A DNA stretch of 39,629 bases from Gemmatimonadota bacterium. Lineage in GTDB: Bacteria; Gemmatimonadota; Gemmatimonadetes; Gemmatimonadales; GWC2-71-9. The notes under the pieces were generated by a model. The model saw nothing but the letters and a program-made list of their open reading frames with translations, was not told the DNA's origin and made no database searches. The stretch spans positions 1 to 39,629 of the forward strand of contig JADFIT010000011.1 in the NCBI GenBank assembly GCA_022566515.1, written 5' to 3'. Every line of letters starts with the position of its first letter. The first letter of the stretch is position 1. Both the position numbers and the translations under genes were made by a program. Positions 16,592 to 24,793 of the stretch are shown piece after piece.

Positions 16592-18198
16592 CAAACTCAT
16601 ACGACGCAATCGTCATCGGCGCCGGTCACAACGGGTTGGTCACCGCGGCGTACCTGGCGAAGGCGGGACTCCAGGTCCTCGTTCTCGAGCGGCGGAACGT
16701 GGTCGGCGGTGCCGCAGTCACCGAAGAGATTTTCTCAGGATTCAAGTTCGACACGGGAGCTCACCGGATCGGCGCGCTGCACCCCGCCGTGGTTAGAGAA
16801 TTGGATTTGGCCCGTCACGGGTTGGAGGTCATCGAGACAGATCCGACCGTGTTCACTCCACTCCTCGACGGGCGTCATCTCCTGCTGTGGCGCGACCCCC
16901 AACGCTGCGTCGAGTCGATCCGCCAGTTCTCGAAGGCAGACGCCAACCAGTGGGTTCCCTTCACGCAGCTCGTGGCGAAGGCTACCAGCCTGCTGGGAGC
17001 TGCGTACGCGTCCCCGCCGCCCAATGTCGTCGCCGGTGGCGTGAGAGATCTCTGGACGATGCTTCGCCTGGGCGGCAGGCTGCGACGCCTGGGCAAGAGG
17101 GACATGACTGAAGTGATGCGCATCCTGCCCATGTCGGTGAAGGAGTTGCTGGACGACTGGTTCGAGAGCGACGTGCTGAAGGGTACACTCGGCGCTGCCG
17201 CCATTACCGGCATGTTTCAAGGACCGATGGCCGCCGGCACCGCGTACACCTTCTTGCACCACCACGTGGGGGTGAACGGCGGCATTCTCAGGCCGACCAT
17301 GCGCGTGCGCGGGGGGATCGGGAGCCTGACGGCTGCGCTGGCCGCGGCTGCGACTGAGCGCGGCACGACAATCAAGACGAACGCCCCGGTTGAGCGGATC
17401 ATCGTCGAGAGCGGCCGGGCAACGGGTGTGGTGCTCGAGTGCGGCGAAGAGATACGAGCCAAGTGGATCGTTTCCAACATCGACCCCAAGCGAACCTTTT
17501 CCCGGCTCGTTCACCCAACGGAACTCGATCCGGAATTCTGCAGGAAGATCCGCAACATCAAGTTCAAGGGTGCGTGCGCCAAGGTGCATCTAGCGCTGAG
17601 CGAGCTACCCGACTTCACCTGTCTCCCAGGCAACGGCCCTCACTCGAACGGCGTGATTTCGATCAGTCCCAGCTTGATCTACCTGGAGCGCGCCTACGAC
17701 GACGCCAAGTACGGCGGTGTCTCGCGAAAGCCGTATCTGGAAGCCGTCATTCCGACCGTCACCGATTCGAGCCTGGCGCCACCTGGCAAGCACGTCATGT
17801 CGATACTGGTGCAGTACGCACCGTACCACTTGAAGGAAGGAACGTGGGACGACGGGAGGCGGCAGGCGTTGGGCGAGGCGGTCGTCGACACATTCGCCGA
17901 GTACGCGCCGAATATCAAGTCGGCCGTATTACACCGTCACGTATTGACGCCCCTCGATTTGGAGGATACCTACGGCCTGACCGAAGGAAATATCTACCAT
18001 GGCGAGTTGACCATGGATCAGCTCTTCTTCATGCGGCCGGTGCCGGAGTGTGCTCGTTACCGCACGCCCATCGAGAACTTGTACTTGTGTGGCGCGGGCA
18101 CGCACCCCGGCGGTGGCGTCAACGGCGTTTCGGGTTACAATGCGGCGCGGCAGATCTTGAGAGACGCCAAGCGCTTAGGTCGATCATCAGTCAGCTAG
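16588..18198 (+). CDS. PYROXD2/CrtI-like FAD-dependent oxidoreductase, copy 2
   Basis: A 536-residue paralogue of the preceding gene, starting at the ATG that overlaps its stop by 4 nt (ATGA). The FAD fold is YDAIVIGAGHNGLVTAAYLA with VLVLERRNVVGGAAVTEE. Conserved blocks shared with copy 1 include WIVSNIDPKRTF (copy 1 GLDPKRTFL), LALSELPDFTCLPG, SISPS...YLERAYDDAKYG, APPGKHVMSI, and the C-terminal LYLCGAGTHPGGGVNGVSG. The copies differ mainly in the region facing the substrate (residues about 50-140), so they may handle different substrates or form a heteromer. The longer upstream in-frame extension lies wholly inside copy 1 and is not a start. The stop codon overlaps the stop of the convergent small membrane gene. 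Confidence 0.92.
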   Translation: MTNSYDAIVIGAGHNGLVTAAYLAKAGLQVLVLERRNVVGGAAVTEEIFSGFKFDTGAHRIGALHPAVVRELDLARHGLEVIETDPTVFTPLLDGRHLLLWRDPQRCVESIRQFSKADANQWVPFTQLVAKATSLLGAAYASPPPNVVAGGVRDLWTMLRLGGRLRRLGKRDMTEVMRILPMSVKELLDDWFESDVLKGTLGAAAITGMFQGPMAAGTAYTFLHHHVGVNGGILRPTMRVRGGIGSLTAALAAAATERGTTIKTNAPVERIIVESGRATGVVLECGEEIRAKWIVSNIDPKRTFSRLVHPTELDPEFCRKIRNIKFKGACAKVHLALSELPDFTCLPGNGPHSNGVISISPSLIYLERAYDDAKYGGVSRKPYLEAVIPTVTDSSLAPPGKHVMSILVQYAPYHLKEGTWDDGRRQALGEAVVDTFAEYAPNIKSAVLHRHVLTPLDLEDTYGLTEGNIYHGELTMDQLFFMRPVPECARYRTPIENLYLCGAGTHPGGGVNGVSGYNAARQILRDAKRLGRSSVS

Positions 18199-18542
18199 GA
18201 CTTGAGATCTGTTCTCGCCGCCTCGATTATACCGTCAGTTTGACCCCGCATACCCTCGGCCAGTGTATCGAAATTGGCGCGCTGGTTGTCGTTGGCCAGC
18301 CTATACAGTTCCCTGATCGATGCGAGAAATTGATCTACCTCATCGCGAAGCCGCTGGTTGGTTCTCGTACTCGGAAGTACGCGACTCGCGATTCTCCAAA
18401 TTCCTAATTGAACCAGGAGAAGGCCCAGCAGCACCAGCACCACCTGGGCCCGCGTGGTGTCCTGCACCACGATCGCGCTCAGGACGACGACCACTCCGCC
18501 GTACACTACGAAGCGATCAATGATCTGCCGTAGTTTTCGCAT
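18195..18542 (-). CDS. small two-helix membrane protein with coiled-coil tail
   Basis: A 115-residue protein (117 if a GTG two codons upstream is used). Two hydrophobic helices (FVVYGGVVVVLSAIVV and VVLVLLGLLLVQLGIW) are joined by a short loop. A charged helical tail of about 65 residues follows (RLRDEVDQFLASIRELYRLANDN...), which looks like a coiled coil on the cytoplasmic side. No family is recognised. Codon-position bias fits a real gene, and its stop overlaps the convergent flavoprotein stop by four bases (CTAG). The 198-bp region upstream holds no gene. Confidence 0.6.
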   Translation of the reverse strand: MRKLRQIIDRFVVYGGVVVVLSAIVVQDTTRAQVVLVLLGLLLVQLGIWRIASRVLPSTRTNQRLRDEVDQFLASIRELYRLANDNQRANFDTLAEGMRGQTDGIIEAARTDLKS

Positions 18543-18740
18543 GTTCACTCACTTGATTTCGACGATGGGACTTGGGAGAAACCACCACCCCTGAACCGCT
18601 CTATCATAAGGATTCTCGCGACTGCGGCAACGCCGAATCCATGGAGCCGCGCCGGTCTCGGCTTCCGGGACTGGATCTCGGCCTCGTGACAACCCGGCGA
18701 CTCATAGCTAACACAAAGTGAAATAAGAACTTATGGGACT

Positions 18741-19280
18741 CTATCGCTGCAACTTCTCCCAGAACTCCTTTCGCGCTTTGGCTACCTTTGGCGCGATGAC
18801 GATCTGGCAGTACGGTTGGCTCTGGTTGTTGGCGTAGTAGTCCTGGTGACTGTGCTCGGCCGGATAGAAGGTGTCGAACGCGCTCACCTCAGTGACGATG
18901 GGATCGCTCCAGATCCGCTGAACCTGCGCCAGCACCTCTTCTGCCGTTGCTCTCTGCTCCGGCGAGTGATAAAAGATAGCCGAGCGGTATTGCGTACCGA
19001 CGTCGCCACCTTGGCGGTTGAGGGTCGTCGGGTCGTGGATAGTGAAGAAGACCTCGAGCAACTCGCTGAAGGAGATTACGTCAGGCTCGAATGTAACCTG
19101 GACCACCTCGGCATGGCCCGTCGTCCCCGTGCACACGAGTGCGTAGGACGGATCGGCCACCTGACCGCCCGTGTAGCCCGAAACCACTTGTTGCACACCG
19201 CGGAGATCACGCAGCACGGCGTCGAGACACCAAAAGCAGCCGCCACCCAGCGTGGCGATCTCCTGTCGTTCTCCGGTCAT
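18741..19280 (-). CDS. msrA: peptide-methionine (S)-S-oxide reductase MsrA
   Basis: A 179-residue MsrA. The catalytic motif GGCFWC sits near the N-terminus (LGGGCFWCLDAV, Cys about residue 15 when ATG 19280 is used). Also present are VVSGYTGG, the family motif HAEVVQV, DVGTQYRSAIFY and the C-terminal FYPAEHSHQDY. It reduces methionine-S-sulfoxide in damaged proteins. No signal peptide is seen with this start, so it should be cytoplasmic. An in-frame GTG at 19337 would overlap the upstream gene and adds sequence not seen in the family. It lies 10 nt after a small ORF on the same strand and is probably co-transcribed with it. No msrB is seen in the window. Confidence 0.95.
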   Translation of the reverse strand: MTGERQEIATLGGGCFWCLDAVLRDLRGVQQVVSGYTGGQVADPSYALVCTGTTGHAEVVQVTFEPDVISFSELLEVFFTIHDPTTLNRQGGDVGTQYRSAIFYHSPEQRATAEEVLAQVQRIWSDPIVTEVSAFDTFYPAEHSHQDYYANNQSQPYCQIVIAPKVAKARKEFWEKLQR

Positions 19281-19290
19281 GAGGTTGCAA

Positions 19291-19527
19291 TCAATCGAGA
19301 AACGGGGATTTCTTTGGGCGCCGCCGGGTAGGTCCACCGGTTGCGTCCAACAGCCTCTGCAACTCTTCGTCGCTCAGCTCGAATGGATCGTTGTCATAAC
19401 CCGGTGGGGAAACCGCGGTTCGTCCTTCCGGATTGCCCGGCAGCGGCGCGAACATCCATTCGGAGCGGGAGTTGTCCCGTATCTCCCAGGAACGCCCATC
19501 ACGATCCGTGAACTTGCGGTACCCCAT
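19291..19527 (-). CDS. small hypothetical protein upstream of msrA
   Basis: A 78-residue soluble, charged protein opening MGYRKFTDRDGRSWEIRDNS. The pattern 'F.D..GR.WEIRD.S..EW.F.P..GN' recurs in short uncharacterised proteins. The C-terminal part has ELSDEELQRLLDATG, a likely helix. It has no cysteine motif and no signal peptide. The start ATG 19527 has GAGGGAGA about 7 nt upstream. It precedes msrA by 10 nt. Its function is unknown. Confidence 0.6.
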   Translation of the reverse strand: MGYRKFTDRDGRSWEIRDNSRSEWMFAPLPGNPEGRTAVSPPGYDNDPFELSDEELQRLLDATGGPTRRRPKKSPFLD

Positions 19528-19636
19528 CGCCTTGTCTCCCTCTCGAAGTGTCGCCGGTTCGATCTATGCAGATTACTCGGGTGGCGCGGCAGAGTGAAGA
19601 AGCGCTCGAGGGTGTGCCCGGGGGCGGGGGCGGGGT

Positions 19637-19703
19637 TACCGCCCTACCGCCCTACCGCCCGACGCCCGCCCGACGCCCGCCCGACGCCCGCCCGTCGCCC
19701 GCC
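19637..19703. repeat. tandem GC-rich repeats at the 3' end of the DPP-IV gene
   Basis: Three tandem copies of the 8-mer TACCGCCC (19637-19660) are followed by four tandem copies of an 11-mer, CGACGCCCGCC (19660-19703, the last with one change). Neither unit is a multiple of three. The 11-mers encode the glycine/arginine-rich tail of the DPP-IV protein in shifting register, and its TAG stop lies inside the 8-mer block. A GGGCGG/CCGCCC hairpin (19628-19633 with 19639-19644) sits just past the stop and could help end transcription. Slippage here would change the C-terminus. Confidence 0.75.
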
Positions 19704-22342
19704 TGCTCCCGCTCCAAGTCCAGCTCGACGATGTTCACGTTTTTGCGCTCGTCGCCGAGAAGGTGTTTCACAAAATATTCCGCCCGCTTCCAGAACCAGT
19801 AGTTGCGCATGTTGCCGTACCCGTGACGCTGGCCGGGGAAGATGAACATGTCAAACCGCTTGTTGGCACGGATAAGCGCTTCGGCCATCCGGAATGTGCC
19901 CGCGTGGTGGACGTTGTTGTCCACGTCCCCGGTGGTGAGCAACAGGTGGCCCTTCAGGTTGGCCGCCAGGTCCGAGTTCTTCTGAATGTCGTACTCGAAG
20001 GAGACCTCGCCCTCATCATCCACAACCTCCTTCACTCCGTCGTGCTTCTCCGACCAGTTCAGGTTGTACACATCGTTGTTGTGGTTCCCTGACGACGATA
20101 CGGCGACCTTGAAGAAGTCGGGGTACACGAGCATCGCCGCGGTCGACATGAACCCGCCACCCGAATGGCCGTAGATGCCCACACGGTCGATATCGATGAA
20201 GTCATGCCGGTCGGCGAGCTGCTCGATGGCCGCCTTCTTGTCGGCCAGGCCGTAATCCCGCAGGTTCCCGTACCCGTAGTTATGGTACCACTTGGACCGG
20301 TCGGGGTGACCGCCCCGGTTACCCACCGTAATGACGATCATGCCGAACTGGGCCAGCGCCTGCTCACTCGCGTTCGTCGAGAAGAACTTCGACACGGACT
20401 CTGTCTGGGGACCCGGATAGACGTACGCGACAATCGGATAGCTCTTGGCGGGATCGAAATTGTACGGCTTGTACATCACCCCATAGATGTCGGTGACGCC
20501 GTCCGCCGACTTCACCTGGTACGGCTCCGGGAACTGGTAGCCGGCCGCGGTGAGCTGGGAGAAATCGGCGACCTCGAGATCCATGATCTTGCGGCCGCTG
20601 GCGTCGAACATGGCGGATGCCGGCACTGTGTTGACCTTGGAGTAGTTGTCCACGAAGTACCGGCTTGACTCGTCCATGACCGCCCGGTGATCGAAGTTGC
20701 CCGGGTTCAGAAGCGTGAGGCCGGTACCGTTCAGGTTCACCCGGTAGAGGTGCTGGTAATAGGGATCTTCTCCCTCTTCCCGGCCGTTGGCCCTGAAGAA
20801 CACGTGGCCCCGGTCCTCATCCACACCCATTATCGCATCAACGTGCCACGGCCCTACCGTCAGCCGCACCTTCATGGAACCGTCGGGGCCGTATCGGTAG
20901 AGGTGGGCCCACCCGTCCCGCTCCGACCACCAGAGCAGGTCGCCGTTGTCCAGGCGCCGCGGTGCTTGGTGTTCCACGTAGGTATTGAGCCGCTCCTCGA
21001 TCACGACGCGCACCTCCCCAGTGGCGGGGTTCGCGACGAGGATGTCCACCCGGTGCTGATCGCGGCTCCGCCGCCAGAAGTACAGCTCGTTCGCGTTGGG
21101 AGACAGCCACTTGGTGATGCGGGGCTCGTCCGAGCCTCCGCCACCTCCACGACCGAAAAACCTACCCCCTCCAAAGCCGCCGCTTGGGTCGCTGTAGATC
21201 CCCATGCGCTGATCCTTCCATGGCTGGTCGTCGATGCCGGTCATTTCCCGGCTCTCCCAGTCGAACACAAGGAGTTCGGTCTGGGTGACGTCCTTCTCAC
21301 CCGGCAGGTCGTACCTGTAGGTCTCGAGCTTGGGCCTCTTGTTGCCCACTGCATGCACCACCCACAGCTCCCCCACCTTGCGCCGGTCCTGGCGGGTGAG
21401 GGCGAAATATCGGGAGTCCTGCGACCAGGTGACCCCTGATCGCTGCCGCTTCTTGTGTTCCTTCCGGGTCTCGTCGTCGTCGTCGCCGCGCCCGGCAGAT
21501 CCGTAGCTGTAGTGTTCCTCGCCATCGGTGGTGAGTTGGACTTCTTCGACATCGACCTCTTCCTCGGCCTTCTCAGCGTCATCGCCGGACTTGCCTCGGC
21601 GGGCATCCAGGATCTTGCCGTACTCCTCGTAGCTCATTGCCCAGAGGTTGAACTCACGGCTGAAAACCACCCAGAGGGTGTCGGGTGACACAGTGGCCCA
21701 TCCAGGGTGACTGTCCGGCGCTTCGTAGTCTTCCAGCTCACGGAGGGTCTGTGTGCGCACGTCGTACTCGAAGTGGAAGACCTTCTTCTTGGCACGCTCC
21801 CTGTCTCGGCCCCGCTCCTGCTCCTCTTCCTGCTCCTCCTCTTCCTGCTGCTCCTCCTCCTCCTCGACTTCTTCCTTTTCCTCGTCCTGGGAGGATTCCA
21901 CCTCGAACTGCAGCGTGTTGTCGTCGATGAAACGGATCTGCCGGATGGGCAGATGCTGGGCGTCCCAGGGGTCCAGCGTGATGCGGGTCAACTCGGCGGC
22001 GATCCGGTCGTTGTCGAAGATCGGTCGCTTCGTGCCCGCCGCCGGGTCGACGATGTTGAAGACCTTGCCGTCGGAGGTTTCCCACTCGTACCAGTACCTC
22101 TCGCTGTCCTCGATCCACCGCGGCGACACCGAGGTGGAGTGGATGAGCCGCCGTATCTTGTACGGGGCGAAGCGGCCGGCGAGCCGGTAGTTGACCCTGG
22201 TGACCCCGCTCTCTTCCTGCATGCGGCTCTGAGCCGCCGCAGGCGCCGCGTTGAAGCCGACGACCGTCGCCAAGAACAGCCACGAACTGCACCGGAGCAC
22301 CGCTCGGGTAGACGGGTTCAGACGGGGTAAGCGTGGTGCCAT
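19652..22342 (-). CDS. exported S9 family dipeptidyl-peptidase IV-like serine peptidase
   Basis: An 896-residue peptidase with a signal peptide (hydrophobic stretch then FNAAPAAAQS). An N-terminal beta-propeller (residues about 45-640) is followed by an alpha/beta-hydrolase domain. The catalytic triad is visible: S727 in GHSGGGF, D808 in TGDVDNNVHH and H840 in PGQRHGYGN. The Asp-His spacing of 32 equals that of human DPP-IV. The propeller contains an unusual very acidic stretch of about 40 residues (DEEKEEVEEEEEQQ then RGRDRER, about residues 153-192) and a Gly-rich FGGGRFFGRGGGGG loop. The Gly/Arg tail comes from tandem DNA repeats. The start has AGGAGA 5-6 nt upstream. It removes N-terminal dipeptides, probably in the periplasm. 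Confidence 0.92.
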   Translation of the reverse strand: MAPRLPRLNPSTRAVLRCSSWLFLATVVGFNAAPAAAQSRMQEESGVTRVNYRLAGRFAPYKIRRLIHSTSVSPRWIEDSERYWYEWETSDGKVFNIVDPAAGTKRPIFDNDRIAAELTRITLDPWDAQHLPIRQIRFIDDNTLQFEVESSQDEEKEEVEEEEEQQEEEEQEEEQERGRDRERAKKKVFHFEYDVRTQTLRELEDYEAPDSHPGWATVSPDTLWVVFSREFNLWAMSYEEYGKILDARRGKSGDDAEKAEEEVDVEEVQLTTDGEEHYSYGSAGRGDDDDETRKEHKKRQRSGVTWSQDSRYFALTRQDRRKVGELWVVHAVGNKRPKLETYRYDLPGEKDVTQTELLVFDWESREMTGIDDQPWKDQRMGIYSDPSGGFGGGRFFGRGGGGGSDEPRITKWLSPNANELYFWRRSRDQHRVDILVANPATGEVRVVIEERLNTYVEHQAPRRLDNGDLLWWSERDGWAHLYRYGPDGSMKVRLTVGPWHVDAIMGVDEDRGHVFFRANGREEGEDPYYQHLYRVNLNGTGLTLLNPGNFDHRAVMDESSRYFVDNYSKVNTVPASAMFDASGRKIMDLEVADFSQLTAAGYQFPEPYQVKSADGVTDIYGVMYKPYNFDPAKSYPIVAYVYPGPQTESVSKFFSTNASEQALAQFGMIVITVGNRGGHPDRSKWYHNYGYGNLRDYGLADKKAAIEQLADRHDFIDIDRVGIYGHSGGGFMSTAAMLVYPDFFKVAVSSSGNHNNDVYNLNWSEKHDGVKEVVDDEGEVSFEYDIQKNSDLAANLKGHLLLTTGDVDNNVHHAGTFRMAEALIRANKRFDMFIFPGQRHGYGNMRNYWFWKRAEYFVKHLLGDERKNVNIVELDLEREQAGDGRASGGRRAGVGR

Positions 22343-22601
22343 AGGGATCTCCTCTTAGGATGTCGTAACAGCCGTTCTGGGAACTTTGCAGACGCCTCAA
22401 CCCCACTAACGCGCGGTGCTCCAGGCATGTTGAGTCGATACCACCCTTCCAAACCGGCCGGCAGCTGGCATCCATACTAGCGGAGCGGCTACCCAAGCGT
22501 AATCATTAGAATGGGGACCGGCCTCGGCCTGGCGCAAACTGCCGGCCCTGGGCGAGGCAATGAACGCATTACCGGCAGGGCCCACGGGAAGGAGGTCCGA
22601 C

Positions 22602-23069
22602 ATGCGAGTCTCAGACATCCTCCGGCACAAGGGAAGCGACGTCGTAACGATCGAGGCGCACAAGACCGTCTATGACGCGATCTGCAAGCTGAATCAGCAC
22701 GGGATTGGCGCTCTAATCGTCACCGGGGCGGGCGGGGAGATCAGTGGGATCATCACAGAGAGAGATGTCCTGAGAGAATGCGGCCAGAAGTGTGCTCACC
22801 CTGCGGGATCTCCGGAATCGGAAGGGGATCTTTGCGCGTCTCTGGTCGAAGACGCCATGACAAAGCAACTCATCATCGGTGTGCCCGACGATGAGCTTAA
22901 TTACGTCATGGGCATCATGACCAAGAACAGGATTCGGCACTTGCCCATTATCGAAGAAGAGCAACTGGTGGGCATCGTCTCGATTGGCGACGTGGTGAAC
23001 GCCCACGTCGAGGAGACGGAGTTCGAGAATCGCATGCTAAGGGACTACATCCACGGGGTCACCTACTAA
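22602..23069 (+). CDS. tandem CBS-domain protein
   Basis: A 155-residue cytoplasmic protein made of one Bateman module. CBS1 spans residues about 1-60 (MRVSDILRHKG...GALIVT...ISGIITERDVLR) and CBS2 about 80-140 (VEDAMTKQLIIGV...RIRHLPII..EQLVGIVSIGDVV). The start ATG 22602 has a strong AAGGAGGT (22589-22596) 5 nt upstream, so upstream in-frame ATGs are excluded. Stand-alone CBS pairs bind adenine nucleotides and act as energy sensors. The partner protein is not indicated. The 3' end overlaps the convergent nitronate monooxygenase gene by 11 bp. The 259-bp gap upstream has a CTGCCGG/CCGGCAG inverted repeat near the start but no recognised element. Confidence 0.92.
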   Translation: MRVSDILRHKGSDVVTIEAHKTVYDAICKLNQHGIGALIVTGAGGEISGIITERDVLRECGQKCAHPAGSPESEGDLCASLVEDAMTKQLIIGVPDDELNYVMGIMTKNRIRHLPIIEEEQLVGIVSIGDVVNAHVEETEFENRMLRDYIHGVTY

Positions 23070-24039
23070 CTCTTTGAGCCGCCGCCGCAAACCTCCGCAC
23101 GATGTCCGTGGCCGGCTCCACCGCGTGGATACCGGCCACGCTCTTGCCGGCCTGCCAGAAATCCCGCCTGCCGCTCTCGTCGAGGGAGGCTCGCTTGATC
23201 TGCCAGCCCGACTTGAGGGCGTAGATGATTCGCATGAGGCGTTTGGTTCTGTGGCCGCGGAGCATCCACCGGGCCATGGGGCCGGCCTCCAGCCCCATTC
23301 GGTCGATGTAGGGTGTGCGGATCACCGCTAAGGGAATACCCGTGATCCGCTCACTCAGGACGATGTCGTCTTCCGCGGCTCGGACGATTGCGGCCTTGTA
23401 CGCCTCGCTCGAGCGGCATTCGGGGGTCGCGATGAAGCGGGTCCCCAGCTGTACCCCCTGGTAGCCGAGTTTCAGGGCGCGTACGAAATCCTCCGGGGTT
23501 CCGATGCCCCCCGCGCAGATCAACGGCACGCCCAGGTCGCCCAGTTCCTCCATCAACACTTCCGCCGACTTGGGTCCGGCATGGCCGCCGGCCCGCCGGT
23601 TCACCGCGATCAGCCCGTGCACGCCTGATTCCAGACCCTTGAGCGCCCACTTTCGCTCGGTGACGTCGTGGTACACGACGCCTCCCACCCGGCTCACCCG
23701 TTCTACCACCCAGCGCGGCTTGCCCAGTGACGTGACGAAGAACCTGACACCCTCTTCCAGAGCGATGTCGACCCATTTGATCATCCGGTTGTGGTATGTC
23801 TTGGACGACGTCTCGATCAAGGCGTTCATGCCGATGGGTTTCCCGTCGGCGAGTCGCCTGATGAGCCGCAAGCCCTCCCGAAAATCGTGGCGGTGAACGA
23901 ACGTGAGGGATACCGGCTGGACGATCCCGATCCCGCCTGCCTCGGAAACCGCCGCAACCAGTTCCGGATTGCTGCACGGGTACATGGCGCCGCAGATGAG
24001 CGGGATGTCGATACCTGCTGTCCGCGTAAACTCGCTCAC
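23059..24039 (-). CDS. nitronate monooxygenase / NPD-like flavoprotein
   Basis: A 326-residue FMN-binding TIM barrel. The start is GTG 24039, overlapping the upstream stop as GTGA. Motifs are PLICGAMYPCSNPELVAAVSEAGGIG at the N-terminus (first FMN strand), HAGPKSAEVLMEEL, the phosphate-binding loop VPLICAGGIGTPEDFVRAL, and GVQLGTRFIATPE. The histidine in RRAGGHAG is at the catalytic position of class I/II nitronate monooxygenases. The family oxidises nitronates or acts as a quinone/enoyl reductase, so the substrate remains open. It is the last gene of a floA-led operon of four genes and overlaps the CBS gene tail-to-tail. Confidence 0.9.
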   Translation of the reverse strand: MSEFTRTAGIDIPLICGAMYPCSNPELVAAVSEAGGIGIVQPVSLTFVHRHDFREGLRLIRRLADGKPIGMNALIETSSKTYHNRMIKWVDIALEEGVRFFVTSLGKPRWVVERVSRVGGVVYHDVTERKWALKGLESGVHGLIAVNRRAGGHAGPKSAEVLMEELGDLGVPLICAGGIGTPEDFVRALKLGYQGVQLGTRFIATPECRSSEAYKAAIVRAAEDDIVLSERITGIPLAVIRTPYIDRMGLEAGPMARWMLRGHRTKRLMRIIYALKSGWQIKRASLDESGRRDFWQAGKSVAGIHAVEPATDIVRRFAAAAQRVSR

Positions 24040-24533
24040 CGCTGTTCCCTGTTAGGGTAGGGGCGGAGATGCCAGGTGACCGCTATCTTAGCGACAATAT
24101 CCCCCACGGCGTCCAAAATCTCGGCGCGCACCACATGATCCATCTCCCCCTGCACCACGGGAATATCCGCCCCGCACTCGGCTACCAGCTTTCCCCGGGC
24201 CTTCTTGGCGTACTCCACCTGTAGCCCGGTAACGATACCTTGCACCGTGGGCGGCAATCCCGTGAGCACGGCCAGGCCGCTCGTAAACTCACCGAGGTTC
24301 ACGAGTGCGACTGCGTGGATTGAATTCAGGTGGTTTCGAATACCGCGTCGGTCCTTGAGTTCGACCCTGGCATATCCCGGACGCAACTCTCTCACATTGG
24401 AGCCGAGCGCGCCGGTGTAGGGCACCATGCGGCCCACCAACCGGGAAAAGATCCAGGACCCTGCCGGGACCGATTGGAGTCGCTGCCAGTTGCGAAGGAT
24501 GAGAGCGCCGGGCGACTCGTAGGTTCGTGGCAT
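24036..24533 (-). CDS. hotdog-fold protein, DUF4442-like
   Basis: A 165-residue soluble protein. The region from MVPYTGALGSNVRELRPGYARVELKDR through NHLNSIHAVALVNLGEFTSGLA is the hotdog core of the DUF4442/PaaI-like group, with the acidic and asparagine positions (NHLNSIHA) typical of acyl-CoA thioesterase relatives. The final strand is DIVAKIAVTWHLRP. It likely acts on a CoA or ACP thioester, but no reaction is proven for DUF4442. ATG 24533 gives the family's usual N-terminus. The upstream extension reads through the preceding gene. It is followed by nitronate monooxygenase with a 4-nt overlap and preceded by the zinc-ribbon gene by 11 nt. Confidence 0.8.
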   Translation of the reverse strand: MPRTYESPGALILRNWQRLQSVPAGSWIFSRLVGRMVPYTGALGSNVRELRPGYARVELKDRRGIRNHLNSIHAVALVNLGEFTSGLAVLTGLPPTVQGIVTGLQVEYAKKARGKLVAECGADIPVVQGEMDHVVRAEILDAVGDIVAKIAVTWHLRPYPNREQR

Positions 24534-24544
24534 CGTCGAGGCGA

Positions 24545-24793
24545 CTAACTTGCCGATACGCCTGGCGGCTTCTCCTCCTCCGCCACCGGCCGGAACCGGT
24601 GTACGGGCTTGCTCGTGCCGCAATCCCCGCACACCTCAACGGTTTGCCCGGTCATGGGCACAGTGTTGAGCTGTAACGGACCTCCACACCGCGCGCACTT
24701 CAGGGTTCGGTTGACGTTTCGTGTGACAAGATTTTCCCCGGCTCTCAACTCGTGGCCCAGAAGCTCCCTGCGGCGATCACGCTTCTTGGTCAT
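24545..24793 (-). CDS. small zinc-ribbon protein
   Basis: An 82-residue basic protein with one predicted zinc ribbon: CARCGG (residues about 33-38) and CGDCG (about 55-59), a CxxC-x18-CxxC arrangement. The N-terminus is very basic ([19 protein letters not shown]), which would suit nucleic-acid or ribosome contact. The start overlaps the floA stop (ATGA) and the stop is 11 nt before the DUF4442 start, so it is translated as part of this operon. No named family is recognised. Confidence 0.75.
   Translation of the reverse strand: MTKKRDRRRELLGHELRAGENLVTRNVNRTLKCARCGGPLQLNTVPMTGQTVEVCGDCGTSKPVHRFRPVAEEEKPPGVSAS

Noticed and set aside
14996-18198. Carotenoid biosynthesis cluster
   Set aside because: The CrtI-like fold alone is not enough. 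No phytoene synthase, cyclase or GGPP synthase is present, and the C-termini are of PYROXD2 type.
17439-18407. Long + strand frame (322 codons) in another phase over the second flavoprotein
   Set aside because: Arginine-rich shadow translation of a high-GC gene. The PYROXD2-like frame carries all motifs.
20687-21439. 250-codon + strand frame over the DPP-IV gene
   Set aside because: Antisense shadow. The opposite frame contains the catalytic triad and propeller.
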